64,000 nucleotides of DNA from Sphingopyxis sp. (GCA_002733865.1 NVXM01000003.1:1-64000); one strand, 5' to 3'; counted from the stretch's first letter, positions 52,152-62,955 are shown. The notes: generated by a model from the letters alone, not told the origin. A program made the numbers and translations.

Positions 52152-52248
52152 GAAGCTGAGAAAAATCGCTGAACGACCCGCGCTGACCGAAACTGCCTAC
52201 GGCCGGTTAAAGTCAACAAATTATCAGTGCCTTGCTGTCTTATTCTGA
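52150..52248 (+). pseudogene. Very short frame resembling a GntR-regulator N-terminus
   Basis: A 32-residue frame (MKLRKIAERPALTETAYGRL then KSTNYQCLAVLF) whose first 21 residues look like the beginning of a GntR/FCD regulator (pattern LT..AY.RLK). The rest does not continue the helix-turn-helix. It may be a truncated relic or a small leader peptide. The gap from 52249 to 52450 shows no other gene. Confidence 0.3.
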
Positions 52249-52450
52249 GAATGTTGGAGAACAATGGAATAAAAATTCATAACACTGTAAAGTTTGTCAA
52301 GTTCACCTGTGACGTTTTGCTGCATCAGCGTCCCATTTACAGCGCCAGCAAGAGCCGTCATAGACGCTTGTGATTCCTCCCCGGAAAATTTTGAAAAGCT
52401 GCAGCACACCCGGTATGCCGCAGACAAATGCATTTGAACGAGGAGATACT

Positions 52451-54565
52451 ATGTCCGAATATGTCAGCCAGAACGGCATCCAGATCGCAACGGAACTGAT
52501 TGATTTCGTCAACGACCGCGCCTTGCCCGGAACCGGTGTGGACGCCGCAAAATTCTGGCAGGGCTTTGCAGAGATCCTCGCTACCTTCGCACCTCGCAAC
52601 GCCGAGTTGCTGGCAAAGCGCGAGACGTTGCAGACACAAATTGATGCCTGGCACATAGATCGCAAAGGACAGCCGATTGATCAGACGGACTATCAGTCGT
52701 TTCTGAAGGACATCGGTTATCTGGTTGAAGAACCGGCCTCTTTTTCAATTACGACGGAGAATGTTGATCCGGAAATCGCGACCATGGCCGGGCCGCAACT
52801 GGTGGTGCCATCGCTCAACGACCGCTTTGTCCTGAACGCTGCCAATGCACGCTGGGGAAGCCTTTACGACGCCTTTTACGGCACCGATGCGCTGGATGCG
52901 CCGGCAGCGAAACCGGGCGGCTATGATCCGGAGCGGGGAGCACATGTTATCGAGGCAGCCAAGGCCTTCCTCGACGAAGCGGTGCCGCTCAAAGATGGCA
53001 AATGGGCTGACCTGACGGACGTAAATGAAAAGGGAATCCCGCTCAAAAATCCGGCGCAATATGTCGGGAAAAGCGACAAGGGCTGCCTGTTCCGCCACAA
53101 CGGCCTGCATATTGATGTGATCTTTGATGCCGAGCATCCGATCGGAAAGGACGATCCCGCCAATATCGCCGATGTAGTGCTGGAATCCGCGCTTACGACG
53201 ATCATCGACATGGAAGACTCCGTTGCCGCAGTCGATGCCGAAGACAAGACGCTTGCCTATAGCAACTGGCTCGGCCTGATGCGCGGCGATCTTGACGCAT
53301 CGTTCGAAAAGGGTGGCAAGACCGTTGAACGCAAGGCCAATCCGGACCGCGATTATGTCGATCCTGACGGCAAGCTCTTTTCTCTGCCGGGCCGCAGCCT
53401 GATGTTCGTCCGCAACGTTGGGCATTTGATGACCAATCCCGCCGTTCTACTGGCCGATGGCTCGGAAGCGCCGGAAGGGCTGCTCGACGGGGTCTTCACC
53501 AGCCTGATCGCGATGCACGATATCAAGGGTCTCGGAACGCTCCGCAACAGCCGCGCCGGGTCGATCTATATCGTGAAGCCGAAAATGCACGGCCCAGAAG
53601 AATGTGCTTTCACCAACGATCTGTTCGATGCCGTGGAAGACCTGCTGGGCCTCGACCGCAACACGATCAAGGTCGGCGTGATGGACGAAGAACGCCGCAC
53701 CTCCGCGAATCTTGCTGCCTGCATCCATGCGGTCAAGGACCGCGTCGTGTTCATAAACACCGGTTTCCTCGACCGCACCGGTGACGAGATCCACACCTCG
53801 ATGCAGGCCGGAGCGATGCTGGCCAAGGGCGATATCAAGAAAAGCGACTGGATCACTGCCTACGAGCAGCGCAATGTCGCCATCGGCCTTGCTTGCGGCA
53901 TGTCTGGCAAGGCGCAGATCGGCAAGGGCATGTGGGCCGCGCCCGACATGATGGCAGACATGATGGAGCAGAAAATCGGCCACCCGATGACCGGTGCCAA
54001 CACCGCCTGGGTGCCTAGCCCGACTGCGGCGACGCTGCACGCGATCCACTATCACCGGGTTAATGTGTTTGACCGGCAGAAAGAAGTCGCGGGCGAGGGC
54101 ATAGCGCCGCTCGAAAAGCTGCTGACCATTCCGCTTGCCGATGGCCACAACTGGTCCGACGAGGAAATCGAGCACGAACTCGATAACAATGCGCAGGGCA
54201 TATTGGGCTATGTTGTGCGCTGGATCGACCAGGGTATTGGCTGTTCCAAGGTCCCTGACATCAATGATGTCGGCCTGATGGAAGACCGCGCCACCCTGCG
54301 CATTTCATCTCAGCATATGGCCAACTGGATGCTGCACGGCGTCTGTTCAGTGGAGCAGGTCGATGCGGCTCTGCTGCGGATGGCGGCCAAGGTTGATCGC
54401 CAGAATGAAGGTGATCCGCTCTACCGGCCGATGGCCCCCGATCCGGATGCCAGCCTGGCCTTTCAGGCAGCCCGTGATCTGGTGTTCAAGGGTGTCGAGC
54501 AACCGAGCGGCTATACCGAACCTCTGTTGCACGCCTATCGGCGCAAGCTGAAGGCGGCGGGCTAG
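52451..54565 (+). CDS. glcB: Malate synthase G
   Basis: Monomeric malate synthase of 704 aa, which condenses glyoxylate and acetyl-CoA to malate. Typical blocks are [76 protein letters not shown] and [20 protein letters not shown]. The length is that of the G isoform (about 720 aa) rather than the shorter A isoform. The ATG at 52451 has AGGAGA upstream. It completes glyoxylate-cycle or glycolate use; isocitrate lyase is not in the window. The stop shares CTAG with the convergent ksgA stop. Confidence 0.95.
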   Translation: MSEYVSQNGIQIATELIDFVNDRALPGTGVDAAKFWQGFAEILATFAPRNAELLAKRETLQTQIDAWHIDRKGQPIDQTDYQSFLKDIGYLVEEPASFSITTENVDPEIATMAGPQLVVPSLNDRFVLNAANARWGSLYDAFYGTDALDAPAAKPGGYDPERGAHVIEAAKAFLDEAVPLKDGKWADLTDVNEKGIPLKNPAQYVGKSDKGCLFRHNGLHIDVIFDAEHPIGKDDPANIADVVLESALTTIIDMEDSVAAVDAEDKTLAYSNWLGLMRGDLDASFEKGGKTVERKANPDRDYVDPDGKLFSLPGRSLMFVRNVGHLMTNPAVLLADGSEAPEGLLDGVFTSLIAMHDIKGLGTLRNSRAGSIYIVKPKMHGPEECAFTNDLFDAVEDLLGLDRNTIKVGVMDEERRTSANLAACIHAVKDRVVFINTGFLDRTGDEIHTSMQAGAMLAKGDIKKSDWITAYEQRNVAIGLACGMSGKAQIGKGMWAAPDMMADMMEQKIGHPMTGANTAWVPSPTAATLHAIHYHRVNVFDRQKEVAGEGIAPLEKLLTIPLADGHNWSDEEIEHELDNNAQGILGYVVRWIDQGIGCSKVPDINDVGLMEDRATLRISSQHMANWMLHGVCSVEQVDAALLRMAAKVDRQNEGDPLYRPMAPDPDASLAFQAARDLVFKGVEQPSGYTEPLLHAYRRKLKAAG

Positions 54566-55398
54566 GGCGCCGGGGAAAGCAGGCGGGCGATCGCGACAAA
54601 TTCGTCCACGCTCACCGTTTCGGGTCGTCTGGAACTGTCTATTCCCAGGCTTTCCAGGGCGTCCAGCGCTCCGGCCATGCCTTTCAAGCTCTGCCGGAGC
54701 ATCTTGCGCCGCTGCCCGAAAGCGGCCTGGGTGAGATCCGCTAGAACCTTCGGATCGACACCTTCCGGCTGGGCCTTGGGGACGAGATGAACGATCGCCG
54801 ACATCACCTTCGGTGGTGGTGTGAAAGCGGATCGATGCACCGTCATCGCCATGCGCGCGTCGCAGCGCCATTGCGCCAGAATCGACAGCCGCCCGTAGGC
54901 TTCGGTTCCTTCGCGGGCGACAATCCGGTCGGCGACCTCACGCTGGAACATCAGGGTGAGCGACTGCCACTGTGGCGGCCAGTCCCGTTCGGACAGCCAT
55001 TTGATGAGCAACGCCGAGCCGACATTATAGGGAAGGTTGGAGAGGATATGGAAAGGTGCGTCGAACAGACTGGCGAGATCGATCTTCAGCGCATCGTCAT
55101 CAATGACGGTCAACCGGTCCGGAAAATACTCGCCGAGCTCAGCCAGTGCCGGCAGGCAGCGATCGTCGCGTTCCACTGCGGTAACTCGTGCTCCGGCCTG
55201 CAGCAGCGCTCGCGTCAGGCCGCCCGGTCCGGGCCCTACCTCAAACACCTTCTGGCCTTCCAAGTCACCCGGGACTGCCGCGATCCGATCCAGCAACTGC
55301 ATATCGAACAGAAAATTCTGGCCCAGCGCCTTGTTGGCGGAGAGGCCGTGCTTCTTGATCACCTCCCGCAACGGGGGCAGGGGAACCGGGGCGCTCAA
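54562..55398 (-). CDS. ksgA: 16S rRNA dimethyladenosine transferase KsgA
   Basis: SAM-dependent methyltransferase of 278 aa that dimethylates two adjacent adenines near the 3' end of 16S rRNA. It has the N-terminal [15 protein letters not shown], motif [17 protein letters not shown], the catalytic NLPY in [14 protein letters not shown], and the C-terminal helical domain. It overlaps pdxA by 4 bases, in the widespread order lptD-surA-pdxA-ksgA. Confidence 0.96.
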   Translation of the reverse strand: MSAPVPLPPLREVIKKHGLSANKALGQNFLFDMQLLDRIAAVPGDLEGQKVFEVGPGPGGLTRALLQAGARVTAVERDDRCLPALAELGEYFPDRLTVIDDDALKIDLASLFDAPFHILSNLPYNVGSALLIKWLSERDWPPQWQSLTLMFQREVADRIVAREGTEAYGRLSILAQWRCDARMAMTVHRSAFTPPPKVMSAIVHLVPKAQPEGVDPKVLADLTQAAFGQRRKMLRQSLKGMAGALDALESLGIDSSRRPETVSVDEFVAIARLLSPAP

Positions 55399-56402
55399 TG
55401 GTCGTGAATCTGGCGATTGGTCACAGCGGTAGCCGCCATCTGAATCGCGGCAATCATCGAACGAGGATCGGCGATTCCCTGGCCGGCGATATTGAAGGCG
55501 GTGCCATGGTCGGGAGAAGTGCGGACGATCGGCAGACCCAATGTTATGTTGACGCCATCAAAAAAGTGCAGGGTCTTCAAGGGAATCAGCGCCTGATCAT
55601 GATAGGGGCACAGAGCGACATCAAAATTGATCCTCGCCTCTTCATGGAACATCGTATCCGCCGGAAGCGGATCGGTGATATCCATACCCTGATCCCGCAG
55701 CTGATCGATCGCGGGCTGCATAATCCACTTCTCTTCCTGGCCGAGATTGCCGCTTTCGCCTGCATGCGGATTGAGTCCGGCAATCGCGATACGCGGTTTT
55801 TCAATGCCGAAATTACGCGTCATTGCTTTCTCGGCCGCCCGCGCACAGGCTATAACCAGTCGCTCGGTCAGATGCTCCGGAACATCCTTCAGCGCGATAT
55901 GCGTCGTCATCGGCACAACCCGCAATGTCGGTCCCGCCAACATCATCACCGCATTTTCTCGCGCTATACCACATCGTTCGGAAACAAATTCTGTTTGGCC
56001 AGGATAACGAAAGCCGATTTTGTAGAGCTGCGTTTTGGACACGGGCGCCGTCACAACCGCCGCCGCATCCCCGGAGCGTGCAAGGCCGCTAGCGATTTCA
56101 AGAGCATGCAGCGAACATTGCGCACTGTCCAGGGTCGCCTCGCCGGGAACCGCTGCCGCGGCCTCATGAATATGCAGAACGGGCAGTGCGTCGCGGAAGG
56201 TCGTAAGGGCATCCTTGGGCTGGTCGATCTTCTGCACGGGAACGCCTGAAAGCTTCTCAAAGTCGGCGAAATTCCCTATCGCGAAAAATGGCTTGAGCCC
56301 CGCTTCAACCCGTTGGAGCCAGCTCTTGCCGATAATCTCTGGGCCGACACCGGCCGGGTCTCCACAGGAAATGGCAAAGGGCTTGGCGATCCACTCGGCC
56401 AT
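55395..56402 (-). CDS. pdxA: 4-hydroxythreonine-4-phosphate dehydrogenase PdxA
   Basis: NAD-dependent dehydrogenase of 335 aa in the DXP-dependent pyridoxal phosphate pathway. It has FAISCGDPAGVGPEIIGKSW at the N-terminus, TAPVSKTQLYKIGFRYPGQT, the metal-binding HIALKDVPEHLT, IAGLNPHAGESGNLGQEE and CPYHDQALIPLKTLHFFDGV. It overlaps ksgA by 4 bases and is 1 base from surA. Confidence 0.96.
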   Translation of the reverse strand: MAEWIAKPFAISCGDPAGVGPEIIGKSWLQRVEAGLKPFFAIGNFADFEKLSGVPVQKIDQPKDALTTFRDALPVLHIHEAAAAVPGEATLDSAQCSLHALEIASGLARSGDAAAVVTAPVSKTQLYKIGFRYPGQTEFVSERCGIARENAVMMLAGPTLRVVPMTTHIALKDVPEHLTERLVIACARAAEKAMTRNFGIEKPRIAIAGLNPHAGESGNLGQEEKWIMQPAIDQLRDQGMDITDPLPADTMFHEEARINFDVALCPYHDQALIPLKTLHFFDGVNITLGLPIVRTSPDHGTAFNIAGQGIADPRSMIAAIQMAATAVTNRQIHDH

Positions 56403-57766
56403 TAATTATATTCAATAATGGCGTCGCGTCGCAGATCGCGCAGATAGATTTGCGCCCGCTTGTTGATCCGGTCATTTTCCAGGCGCGACATGATGGCGTC
56501 AAAGGAAGGTGCCGAAGCGGTTTGAGGATCATCTCGTCCACACAGGATCAGAACCCGCACACCATCTTCGATCGAACCGAAAGGTACGCTCGCCTGACCA
56601 ATCTGTAGTTCGCCGATCGCTCCCTGCAACGCGGCAGGAAGGTCGCGCAGTTTGACCTGATCGTTATCGACTACACTGGCGCCCAGCCGCGCGGCGACTT
56701 CATTGGCAGCGCCACAGCCTTTAATGCCCTGCGTCGCCTTGGCAAATTGTTCAGCCTGCGCGGAAGCTTGTGCTTCGGTGACTCCCGCCGGAAAACTTAT
56801 CGCCAGCTGTTTCAGGCTGAGCAGCGCGTTGCGGGGGTCGGCAGTCAGCACCTGGCGGGAATCGATGAGATACAGGATCGAGAAGCCGCCGGGAACTTCA
56901 ACGGGCCCGACAACCTGTCCGACTTGCATCTGCTCCGCTGCATCTGCAAGTGATTGCGGCAATTGAGCGGGACGAACCCAACCAAGGTCGCCGCCGGTCG
57001 CGGCTGTCGAAGCTTCCGAAAACTGCCGGGCGTAGGCGACAAACGAGCCGCCACCACGAATCTGTTCGAGTATCTTGCGCATATTCTCAGCGACTTGCGG
57101 TGCCGTTTCCTGAGTGGCCGACATATAGATCTCGCCGATCCGAAATTCGCTCGTACCTTTGGAAGCGTTCAAGCGTTCGATGATGGCGTTCACTTCTTCG
57201 TCGCCGACATTGATAAAGGGCTGGATGTTCCGGCGAAGCAGACGGCTCCAAGCCAGTTCGCCCTTGATTTGCCGTTTCAGCGTGTCGGTCGATGATCCCT
57301 GCGTACGCAGATACTGATCAAACGCGTCCAGATCCTGTTTGAAATTTTGCTGGGCTACCTGACGAAAAGTGGCTTCAACTTCCTCGTCGGCAATGACGAT
57401 TTCATTGGCCTCTGCTTCCTGAATCTGCAGAGTCTCGTCGATCAGATTGCGCAAGACCTGAAGCCGCAATCGCTTTCTTTCCTCATCGTCAACTTCGCCG
57501 CCATTGGCCGCGACGATCAGAGCGAGGCGTTGACTTACATCGGTTCCGGTAATGATGTCGCCATTGACGATTGCCGTGGCGCGGCGAACATTGGGATCGT
57601 TTTTGCCGAATATTGTCAACTCGTCGGGAATATTAAGTCCGGTCTGCGGCAGGGAAGTGTCGGCGACCGTTTGGCTAACGGATGGCGAAGCAGCGGCGAT
57701 GGCAAGTGCTACGGCCAAGGTCGCTTTGGTTTTGAAGCCTTGGGGTTTCAAGCTCAATAAATTCAT
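56402..57766 (-). CDS. surA: Periplasmic chaperone/peptidyl-prolyl isomerase SurA
   Basis: Exported chaperone of 454 aa for outer-membrane proteins. A signal peptide at about residues 1-32 (ATLAVALAIAAASPSVSQ) is followed by the SurA N-domain (RATAIVNGDIITGTDVSQRL). One clear parvulin domain comes next (FRIGEIYMSATQETAPQVAE to GDLGWVRPAQLPQSLADAAE), with a second, weaker C-terminal region. The start at 57766 gives a proper signal peptide; a 17-residue upstream extension does not. It lies between lptD and pdxA, and LptD is a known SurA client. Confidence 0.9.
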   Translation of the reverse strand: MNLLSLKPQGFKTKATLAVALAIAAASPSVSQTVADTSLPQTGLNIPDELTIFGKNDPNVRRATAIVNGDIITGTDVSQRLALIVAANGGEVDDEERKRLRLQVLRNLIDETLQIQEAEANEIVIADEEVEATFRQVAQQNFKQDLDAFDQYLRTQGSSTDTLKRQIKGELAWSRLLRRNIQPFINVGDEEVNAIIERLNASKGTSEFRIGEIYMSATQETAPQVAENMRKILEQIRGGGSFVAYARQFSEASTAATGGDLGWVRPAQLPQSLADAAEQMQVGQVVGPVEVPGGFSILYLIDSRQVLTADPRNALLSLKQLAISFPAGVTEAQASAQAEQFAKATQGIKGCGAANEVAARLGASVVDNDQVKLRDLPAALQGAIGELQIGQASVPFGSIEDGVRVLILCGRDDPQTASAPSFDAIMSRLENDRINKRAQIYLRDLRRDAIIEYN

Positions 57767-57864
57767 TTTTTGTTTCTTCTCAACTACAAAGAGTAAATTT
57801 GACGCAACAAATAGCAAATATCTGCTGAACCCAATATGAGCGGCTCAACCGGTTTGTGGGACCT

Positions 57865-60078
57865 TTACACGCCCAGATTGCGCAAGGCCAGTCGGAACAG
57901 AAAAGTACTGCCACGGCGCGCGTCGCCAGTATCTTCATAATCATAGCGCCACGTCACGCCCATGGAGAGGCAACCGTCATCATAGGCGACGCCAAGGCGG
58001 TGCCGCACCGGTTCATAGCCGTCGGCCACCGAAATTGGATCTTCGCTGCGGTCAGTGAGGTCAATAATCGCGGAACCAAACACAGACCAATATCCATCAA
58101 TCTGGTAACGCCCGCCGACGCGCACCTCTTCGCGGTCCCTTAGATCCTCCAGTTGTGGTCCGATATTTCGATTTAGGCGCAGATAGCCGATTTGCGCATA
58201 AGTCCCTTTAGAACCAATCGTGGCGTCAATCTCATTGCGCCGTATTGCCAGATTATCCTTGTCCAGCCGGTAACGGTGGGTGAATTTCACGATATCCTTG
58301 AATCGCACATTGGTGCGACCGACGATATCGGAAAAACGATCAGACAGCCCGGTTCCTTCCGGCACGATATTGTTATTATTTTCCAGCCGATAGCTTTGGC
58401 CGACAATCATATTGACTTGCAGATTTGGCCGATTGATTTCCCATTCCATCCCATAAGTCGCGCGAACATTGTCTTCGTAGCGATCATATCCGGGAAACCG
58501 GTTGAGAGCGAAAAGATTGCTGTCTTCCAGATCAACCGCACGGGAATCTTCGTTCGGTACGGATAGATTTGCCAGGCCGGGGGTCGCCACAATCTGAAAG
58601 CGAGGCGTGATCGTCTGCGTGCCGCCAAAAGCTTCGCCGATCAGAGGCCACTTGACGTCAATTGCTGCAGAGGCAATCGCACGAGCTTCCCAGCCGCTTT
58701 GCCCCCGATAGATAGCGGTCTCATTGAGCGCGTTGTCGTCACTGTGATAAACATCGCCCCTGACGAAACCGGTCAATGTGATTTCTTGACCCCAGTCGGT
58801 TAGCTTCCGCATGTCCCAGCGGGCCGAACCAAAGGCACGCTGCGTATCTTGCCCCTCGCTACGCGCGATTGCCAGACTGTTAGCTTGAACTTGAAGACGG
58901 CCGCCCAAAATCGGATCGTCGAACCGCTTGCGATAGTCCATTACCGGCAGCGCAACCGGAACTCGGTTTTGCGGATCGTTCACCCGCAATGTCTGGAATG
59001 CCCACCCAGCCAGCGAGAAATAGCTGCTATTGCTTATCCGCTCGAAGTCAATCGTGGAGCGGAGAGTGTCATCGTCGCTAATGTCGTAGCGTCTTAGAAA
59101 AGTGCGATCTGATACTATGCGGGCCGATTGGGAAACCGTCCATTTGTCGTTCAGCCTGAACCGACCGCTGGTCGCAAAATAACCGCGAAAATCTTTCTGG
59201 GCATTGGGCAGGATCTGAGAGGCAGCAGTGGGAATGCGGGAACCATAAGTGGCGTAACCGGTGAACTGGAATGCCCCTTTCTCATCAAGGCTGCGAAACG
59301 TACCACTGACCAGTGGAGCAACGTCGGTAAAAACCTGGGTTGTAATGGTGGCATCCTGATTGGGTGCGAGGCTAAAATAATAGGGGACTGTGACCCCAAT
59401 GCCGTTCACGGTATCGAATTTGACATCGGGTACCAGCAAACCGCTGCGGTTCTCGTCGCTTATCGGGTGCGACAGACCAGGTAACGGAATGACAGGCAGC
59501 CCAAAAATCTCGATGCGAGCGCCCTGATATTTCACCCGTTTTTTTACGGGATCATACATGACCTTCACTGCTTTGATTTGCCAGCTCGGATTTTTGGGGC
59601 ATCCAGCTTCTGTCGTCACGGCGCAGGCGGTATAGGCCGCATTATGAAGCTCCAGCGACCCGTCTGCAAAGCGTTCACTGCGCTGAGCCGCCAATCGGCT
59701 ACCATCCTCAAGCACCAGCAGCAGATTGTCGATGGCACCGTCGCGAAGGCTATCGGTCAGTTCAATGCGGTCGCCGTAAGCGACGTCGCCATCGGGCGTT
59801 ATCGACCGGATATTGCCCTCGGCTACGACCGCGCCAGTTTTGCGGTTCCACAGCACCTGATCGGCGCGTAATTTATATCCGTCGCGATTGAGAACGACGT
59901 TGCCGGCTGCAGTGACAAAGTCGTTTTCAAAATCATAATCGATCGTATCAGCACTAAATTCGATTTCATCATCTTGCTGATCCGGTGAAACGGCCGCTTC
60001 GCCCTGTAATTGCGCCATCGCTGAGCCCGGCGCGACCGTAGCCAAGGAGAGGGTAAAAAGCGCGAGTGAAGATTTCAT
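57865..60078 (-). CDS. lptD: LPS-assembly protein LptD
   Basis: Outer-membrane beta-barrel protein of 737 aa that inserts lipopolysaccharide. It has a signal peptide ending in AMAQ (about residue 22) and an N-terminal beta-jellyroll (VTAAGNVVLNRDGYKLRADQ, VVAEGNIRSITPDGDVAYGD). The LptD barrel domain follows from about 230 (LPGLSHPISDENRSGLLVPD), ending in alternating strands with a terminal hydrophobic strand (FRLALRNLGV). The ATG at 60078 is chosen; a TTG four codons earlier is possible. It is first in lptD-surA-pdxA-ksgA. Confidence 0.93.
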   Translation of the reverse strand: MKSSLALFTLSLATVAPGSAMAQLQGEAAVSPDQQDDEIEFSADTIDYDFENDFVTAAGNVVLNRDGYKLRADQVLWNRKTGAVVAEGNIRSITPDGDVAYGDRIELTDSLRDGAIDNLLLVLEDGSRLAAQRSERFADGSLELHNAAYTACAVTTEAGCPKNPSWQIKAVKVMYDPVKKRVKYQGARIEIFGLPVIPLPGLSHPISDENRSGLLVPDVKFDTVNGIGVTVPYYFSLAPNQDATITTQVFTDVAPLVSGTFRSLDEKGAFQFTGYATYGSRIPTAASQILPNAQKDFRGYFATSGRFRLNDKWTVSQSARIVSDRTFLRRYDISDDDTLRSTIDFERISNSSYFSLAGWAFQTLRVNDPQNRVPVALPVMDYRKRFDDPILGGRLQVQANSLAIARSEGQDTQRAFGSARWDMRKLTDWGQEITLTGFVRGDVYHSDDNALNETAIYRGQSGWEARAIASAAIDVKWPLIGEAFGGTQTITPRFQIVATPGLANLSVPNEDSRAVDLEDSNLFALNRFPGYDRYEDNVRATYGMEWEINRPNLQVNMIVGQSYRLENNNNIVPEGTGLSDRFSDIVGRTNVRFKDIVKFTHRYRLDKDNLAIRRNEIDATIGSKGTYAQIGYLRLNRNIGPQLEDLRDREEVRVGGRYQIDGYWSVFGSAIIDLTDRSEDPISVADGYEPVRHRLGVAYDDGCLSMGVTWRYDYEDTGDARRGSTFLFRLALRNLGV

Positions 60079-60347
60079 CGACTGGCTCAACCTGCTTTTA
60101 GTCCCATTTCAGACAGTATCAAATATTGCACTGTCCACATTCCGATCGCCTATTGCACCTGTTTGCTCAGTCTGCAAATTTTCTTTGCCAGATTCTGATG
60201 AACAGATGCTTGACCAGAAAACCAAGACCGTGCAGCAACGCCGCACAATTGAACAAAAATCGATCCGCCACTAGGTTGAGTCGGACCGAAGAGTGAGCCG
60301 CTGGAAGCTTTTCACTCCTTCAAGCACAAGAACAAGGACAGTTTTAG

Positions 60348-61805
60348 ATGAATTTCAACTTTGCCAATGAGCGGCCTGCCGATGCTGATGCGATCATATT
60401 TGCGGTCCCCAAAAATGGATTAGCTGATCTGCAGCTCGATCTGGAGCAGGGCGGCACCGTCAAGGCCGGCGCAAAAGCTGCAAGATTTGACGGCAAATTG
60501 GGCGAGGTTTTTGAAACTTTCGTGACCGAAAGCGACAAAATACTGCGAGTGGTGTTGACCGGACTGGGTAAGGGAAAGGCGAAAGACGCGGAATCGGCCG
60601 GAGGTTCGGCTATCGCCAAAATTCTGGCATCTGGTGCCAAACATGCTGCCGTCGATCCATCCAGTCTTGATGAGAAAATACTCGCGCGATTCCTGTTCGG
60701 CGCAAAATTGCGCAGCTGGCGGCACGACAAATATCGTACGAAGATGCCTGAAAAGCAGAAAGTCACGCTGCAAAATATTACGGTGCTGGATGCAGATCTG
60801 GCGACTTCAAAGGCTTGGACCGATCTGTCGGCTGTCGCTGATGGCGTGGCTTTGACTCGCGAACTTGTCGCAGAGCCGGCGAACGCCATCTATCCTGAAA
60901 GCTTTGTCGCTCGCTGTGAGGAATTGAAGGAACTCGGCGTAGAATTCACCGTCCTCGGCTGGGATGAGATGGAAAAGCTTGGTATGGGTGCGCTGCTTGG
61001 GGTTTCGCAAGGATCTGAACGCCCGCCCCGGTTGCTGGCGATGCGCTGGGATGGGACCAATGGCGAGCAGAAAACGCCTCTGGCCCTAGTCGGCAAAGGA
61101 GTCACTTTCGACACCGGCGGTATCTCATTGAAGCCCGGTGCGGGGATGGAAGAGATGAAATGGGATATGGGCGGCGCGGGTGCCGTTGCCGGAACCATGA
61201 AAGCGCTTGCCGGCCGCAAGGCCAAGGCCCACGTGGTCGGTGTCTGCGGGCTGGTTGAGAATATGCCCGACGGAAAGGCGCAACGTCCAGGCGACGTGGT
61301 CACCAGCATGAACGGTCAGACGATCGAAGTAATCAACACCGATGCGGAGGGGCGGCTCGTGCTTTGCGATGCAATGCACTGGACCCAGGAAACGTTCAAA
61401 CCGGACGTTCTGATTGATCTGGCGACTTTGACCGGCGCAATGATCATCGCGCTTGGTAACGAACATGCTGGCTGTTTCAGCAATGATGACGGCCTTGCAG
61501 AAAATCTGCTCGAAGCGGGCAAGGATTCCGGAGATCCGCTGTGGCGGCTTCCCGTCGGCCCCGCCTACGACAAGCTGATCAATTCGCCGATCGCCGACAT
61601 GAAAAATGTTGGACCGCGCGGCGCTGGGTCGATTACAGCAGCGCAATTTCTCAAGCGATTCGTCCAGGACGGCGTGAAATGGGCACATCTTGATATCGCT
61701 GGCATGGTCTGGGCCGACAAGCCCAGCCCCGTCTGGGACAAGGGCGCGACTGGTTATGGCGTGCGATTGCTAAACCAATATGTCGTCGACCAGCTAGAAA
61801 GTTAA
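60348..61805 (+). CDS. pepA: Leucyl aminopeptidase PepA
   Basis: Zinc-dependent M17 aminopeptidase of 485 aa. The catalytic domain holds VGKGVTFDTGGISLKPGAGM (Lys and Asp ligands), the bicarbonate/active-site signature NTDAEGRLVL, and AGSITAAQFLKRF. It trims N-terminal residues from peptides; PepA also binds DNA in enterobacteria. It is divergent from lptD across 269 bases that hold both promoters and no other gene. holC follows after 52 bases. Confidence 0.95.
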   Translation: MNFNFANERPADADAIIFAVPKNGLADLQLDLEQGGTVKAGAKAARFDGKLGEVFETFVTESDKILRVVLTGLGKGKAKDAESAGGSAIAKILASGAKHAAVDPSSLDEKILARFLFGAKLRSWRHDKYRTKMPEKQKVTLQNITVLDADLATSKAWTDLSAVADGVALTRELVAEPANAIYPESFVARCEELKELGVEFTVLGWDEMEKLGMGALLGVSQGSERPPRLLAMRWDGTNGEQKTPLALVGKGVTFDTGGISLKPGAGMEEMKWDMGGAGAVAGTMKALAGRKAKAHVVGVCGLVENMPDGKAQRPGDVVTSMNGQTIEVINTDAEGRLVLCDAMHWTQETFKPDVLIDLATLTGAMIIALGNEHAGCFSNDDGLAENLLEAGKDSGDPLWRLPVGPAYDKLINSPIADMKNVGPRGAGSITAAQFLKRFVQDGVKWAHLDIAGMVWADKPSPVWDKGATGYGVRLLNQYVVDQLES

Positions 61806-61857
61806 CGGGTTTCACCAATGCCGACGTGGCTGATTCAAAAGTTGGGAAGTTGCCGCT

Positions 61858-62295
61858 GTGCGGGTTGATTTTTATCATCTGACTCGGGGTCCGGCGGAAA
61901 AGCTGGTGCCGATGTTGGCGAGCAAATCGCTGGATGTTGGAAAAAAGCTGGTGCTGCTTGCCGCAGAAGAAGAGCATCGTACGGTGTTGAGCGATGCCTT
62001 GTGGCATGCGGACCCCACCAGCTTCCTGGCCCATGATTTTGCCGGTTCCGGGCGGGATTCGGACCAGCCGATCCTGATATCCGATCGCTGCGAACCGGCA
62101 AACGGCGCTTCCTACATCCTGCTGGCGGACGGGCAGTGGCAGGAGGAAGCGCTCGATTTCGAGCGCGCCTTCTTCCTGTTCAGCGCCGACCAGATTGAAC
62201 ATGCGCGGTCGACTTGGCGGCGACTGGCGGCCAATGAAGTTGTCACTCCGCGTTACTGGAAACAGGATGGCGGTCGCTGGGTCGAGGGACCCTGA
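61858..62295 (+). CDS. holC: DNA polymerase III chi subunit
   Basis: Clamp-loader accessory protein of 145 aa that links SSB to the replicase. It has the HolC pattern RVDFYHLTRGPAEKLVPMLA, LVLLAAEEEHRTVLSDALWH and WQEEALDFERAFFLFSADQI. The start is GTG at 61858. The pepA-holC pairing is common in proteobacteria. Confidence 0.9.
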   Translation: MRVDFYHLTRGPAEKLVPMLASKSLDVGKKLVLLAAEEEHRTVLSDALWHADPTSFLAHDFAGSGRDSDQPILISDRCEPANGASYILLADGQWQEEALDFERAFFLFSADQIEHARSTWRRLAANEVVTPRYWKQDGGRWVEGP

Positions 62296-62362
62296 TTTGC
62301 GAATTGCAGCAACATCCGGTACATAGCGCACCGGTCGCGCGCTAAAATCTGGAGCCTGTCCC

Positions 62363-62869
62363 ATGTATAAACATCTGATCCTGTCCTCCACCTTGTTGAT
62401 CGCTGCTTGCGGCGGAAGCGATGATGAAATTGCATCAGGCACGTTTGATGATGGCGAGGGCAATCAGGGCAGCTATGGCGTCAGCGGGGATGAGGGCAAT
62501 AGCGAAACGGTCATCCAGTCCGACCGGGGTGAGGTGCGGATCGCCAGTGGCGATAAGGCGGTCAAGGATTTGCCGATGGGTATCGAGCTCTATCCGGGGG
62601 CAACAGTCCAGACCAGCATGAGCGGCGTGGGTGACGGCAAGTCCGGTGCAATGGTGGTGTTGAAGACCGAAGACAGCGTCGATGAAGTCATGTCCTTTTA
62701 TCGCAAGCAATTGAAATCCAAGGGTATCGAAGTCGGAACGCAGATCAAATCCGGCGATATGCAAATGATCGGTGGCGAATGGGTTGATGGCGAGGGGTTT
62801 AGCGTTTCGGCGACCAAATCACCCGAAGGCGGCGTGACAGCGACGATTATCACCGGCGGAAACGGCTAG
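62363..62869 (+). CDS. Lipoprotein of unknown function
   Basis: Exported lipoprotein of 168 aa with lipobox IAAC (MYKHLILSSTLLIAAC). A Gly/Asp/Ser-rich linker (residues about 20-55) is followed by an alpha/beta unit (PMGIELYPGATVQTSMSGVG, MVVLKTEDSVDEVMSFYRKQ). The second part resembles sphingomonad proteins in which a PGA segment precedes a DSVDEVMSFY helix, but no named family can be given. It lies between holC and ndk on the same strand. Confidence 0.75.
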   Translation: MYKHLILSSTLLIAACGGSDDEIASGTFDDGEGNQGSYGVSGDEGNSETVIQSDRGEVRIASGDKAVKDLPMGIELYPGATVQTSMSGVGDGKSGAMVVLKTEDSVDEVMSFYRKQLKSKGIEVGTQIKSGDMQMIGGEWVDGEGFSVSATKSPEGGVTATIITGGNG

Positions 62870-62955
62870 CGACGAATCGAAAACTTGCCATGCTGCAGCG
62901 CACCGGCTAAGGGCGGCGCAATCTCAGAATATCCCCGAATTTATGGAGCAATATC

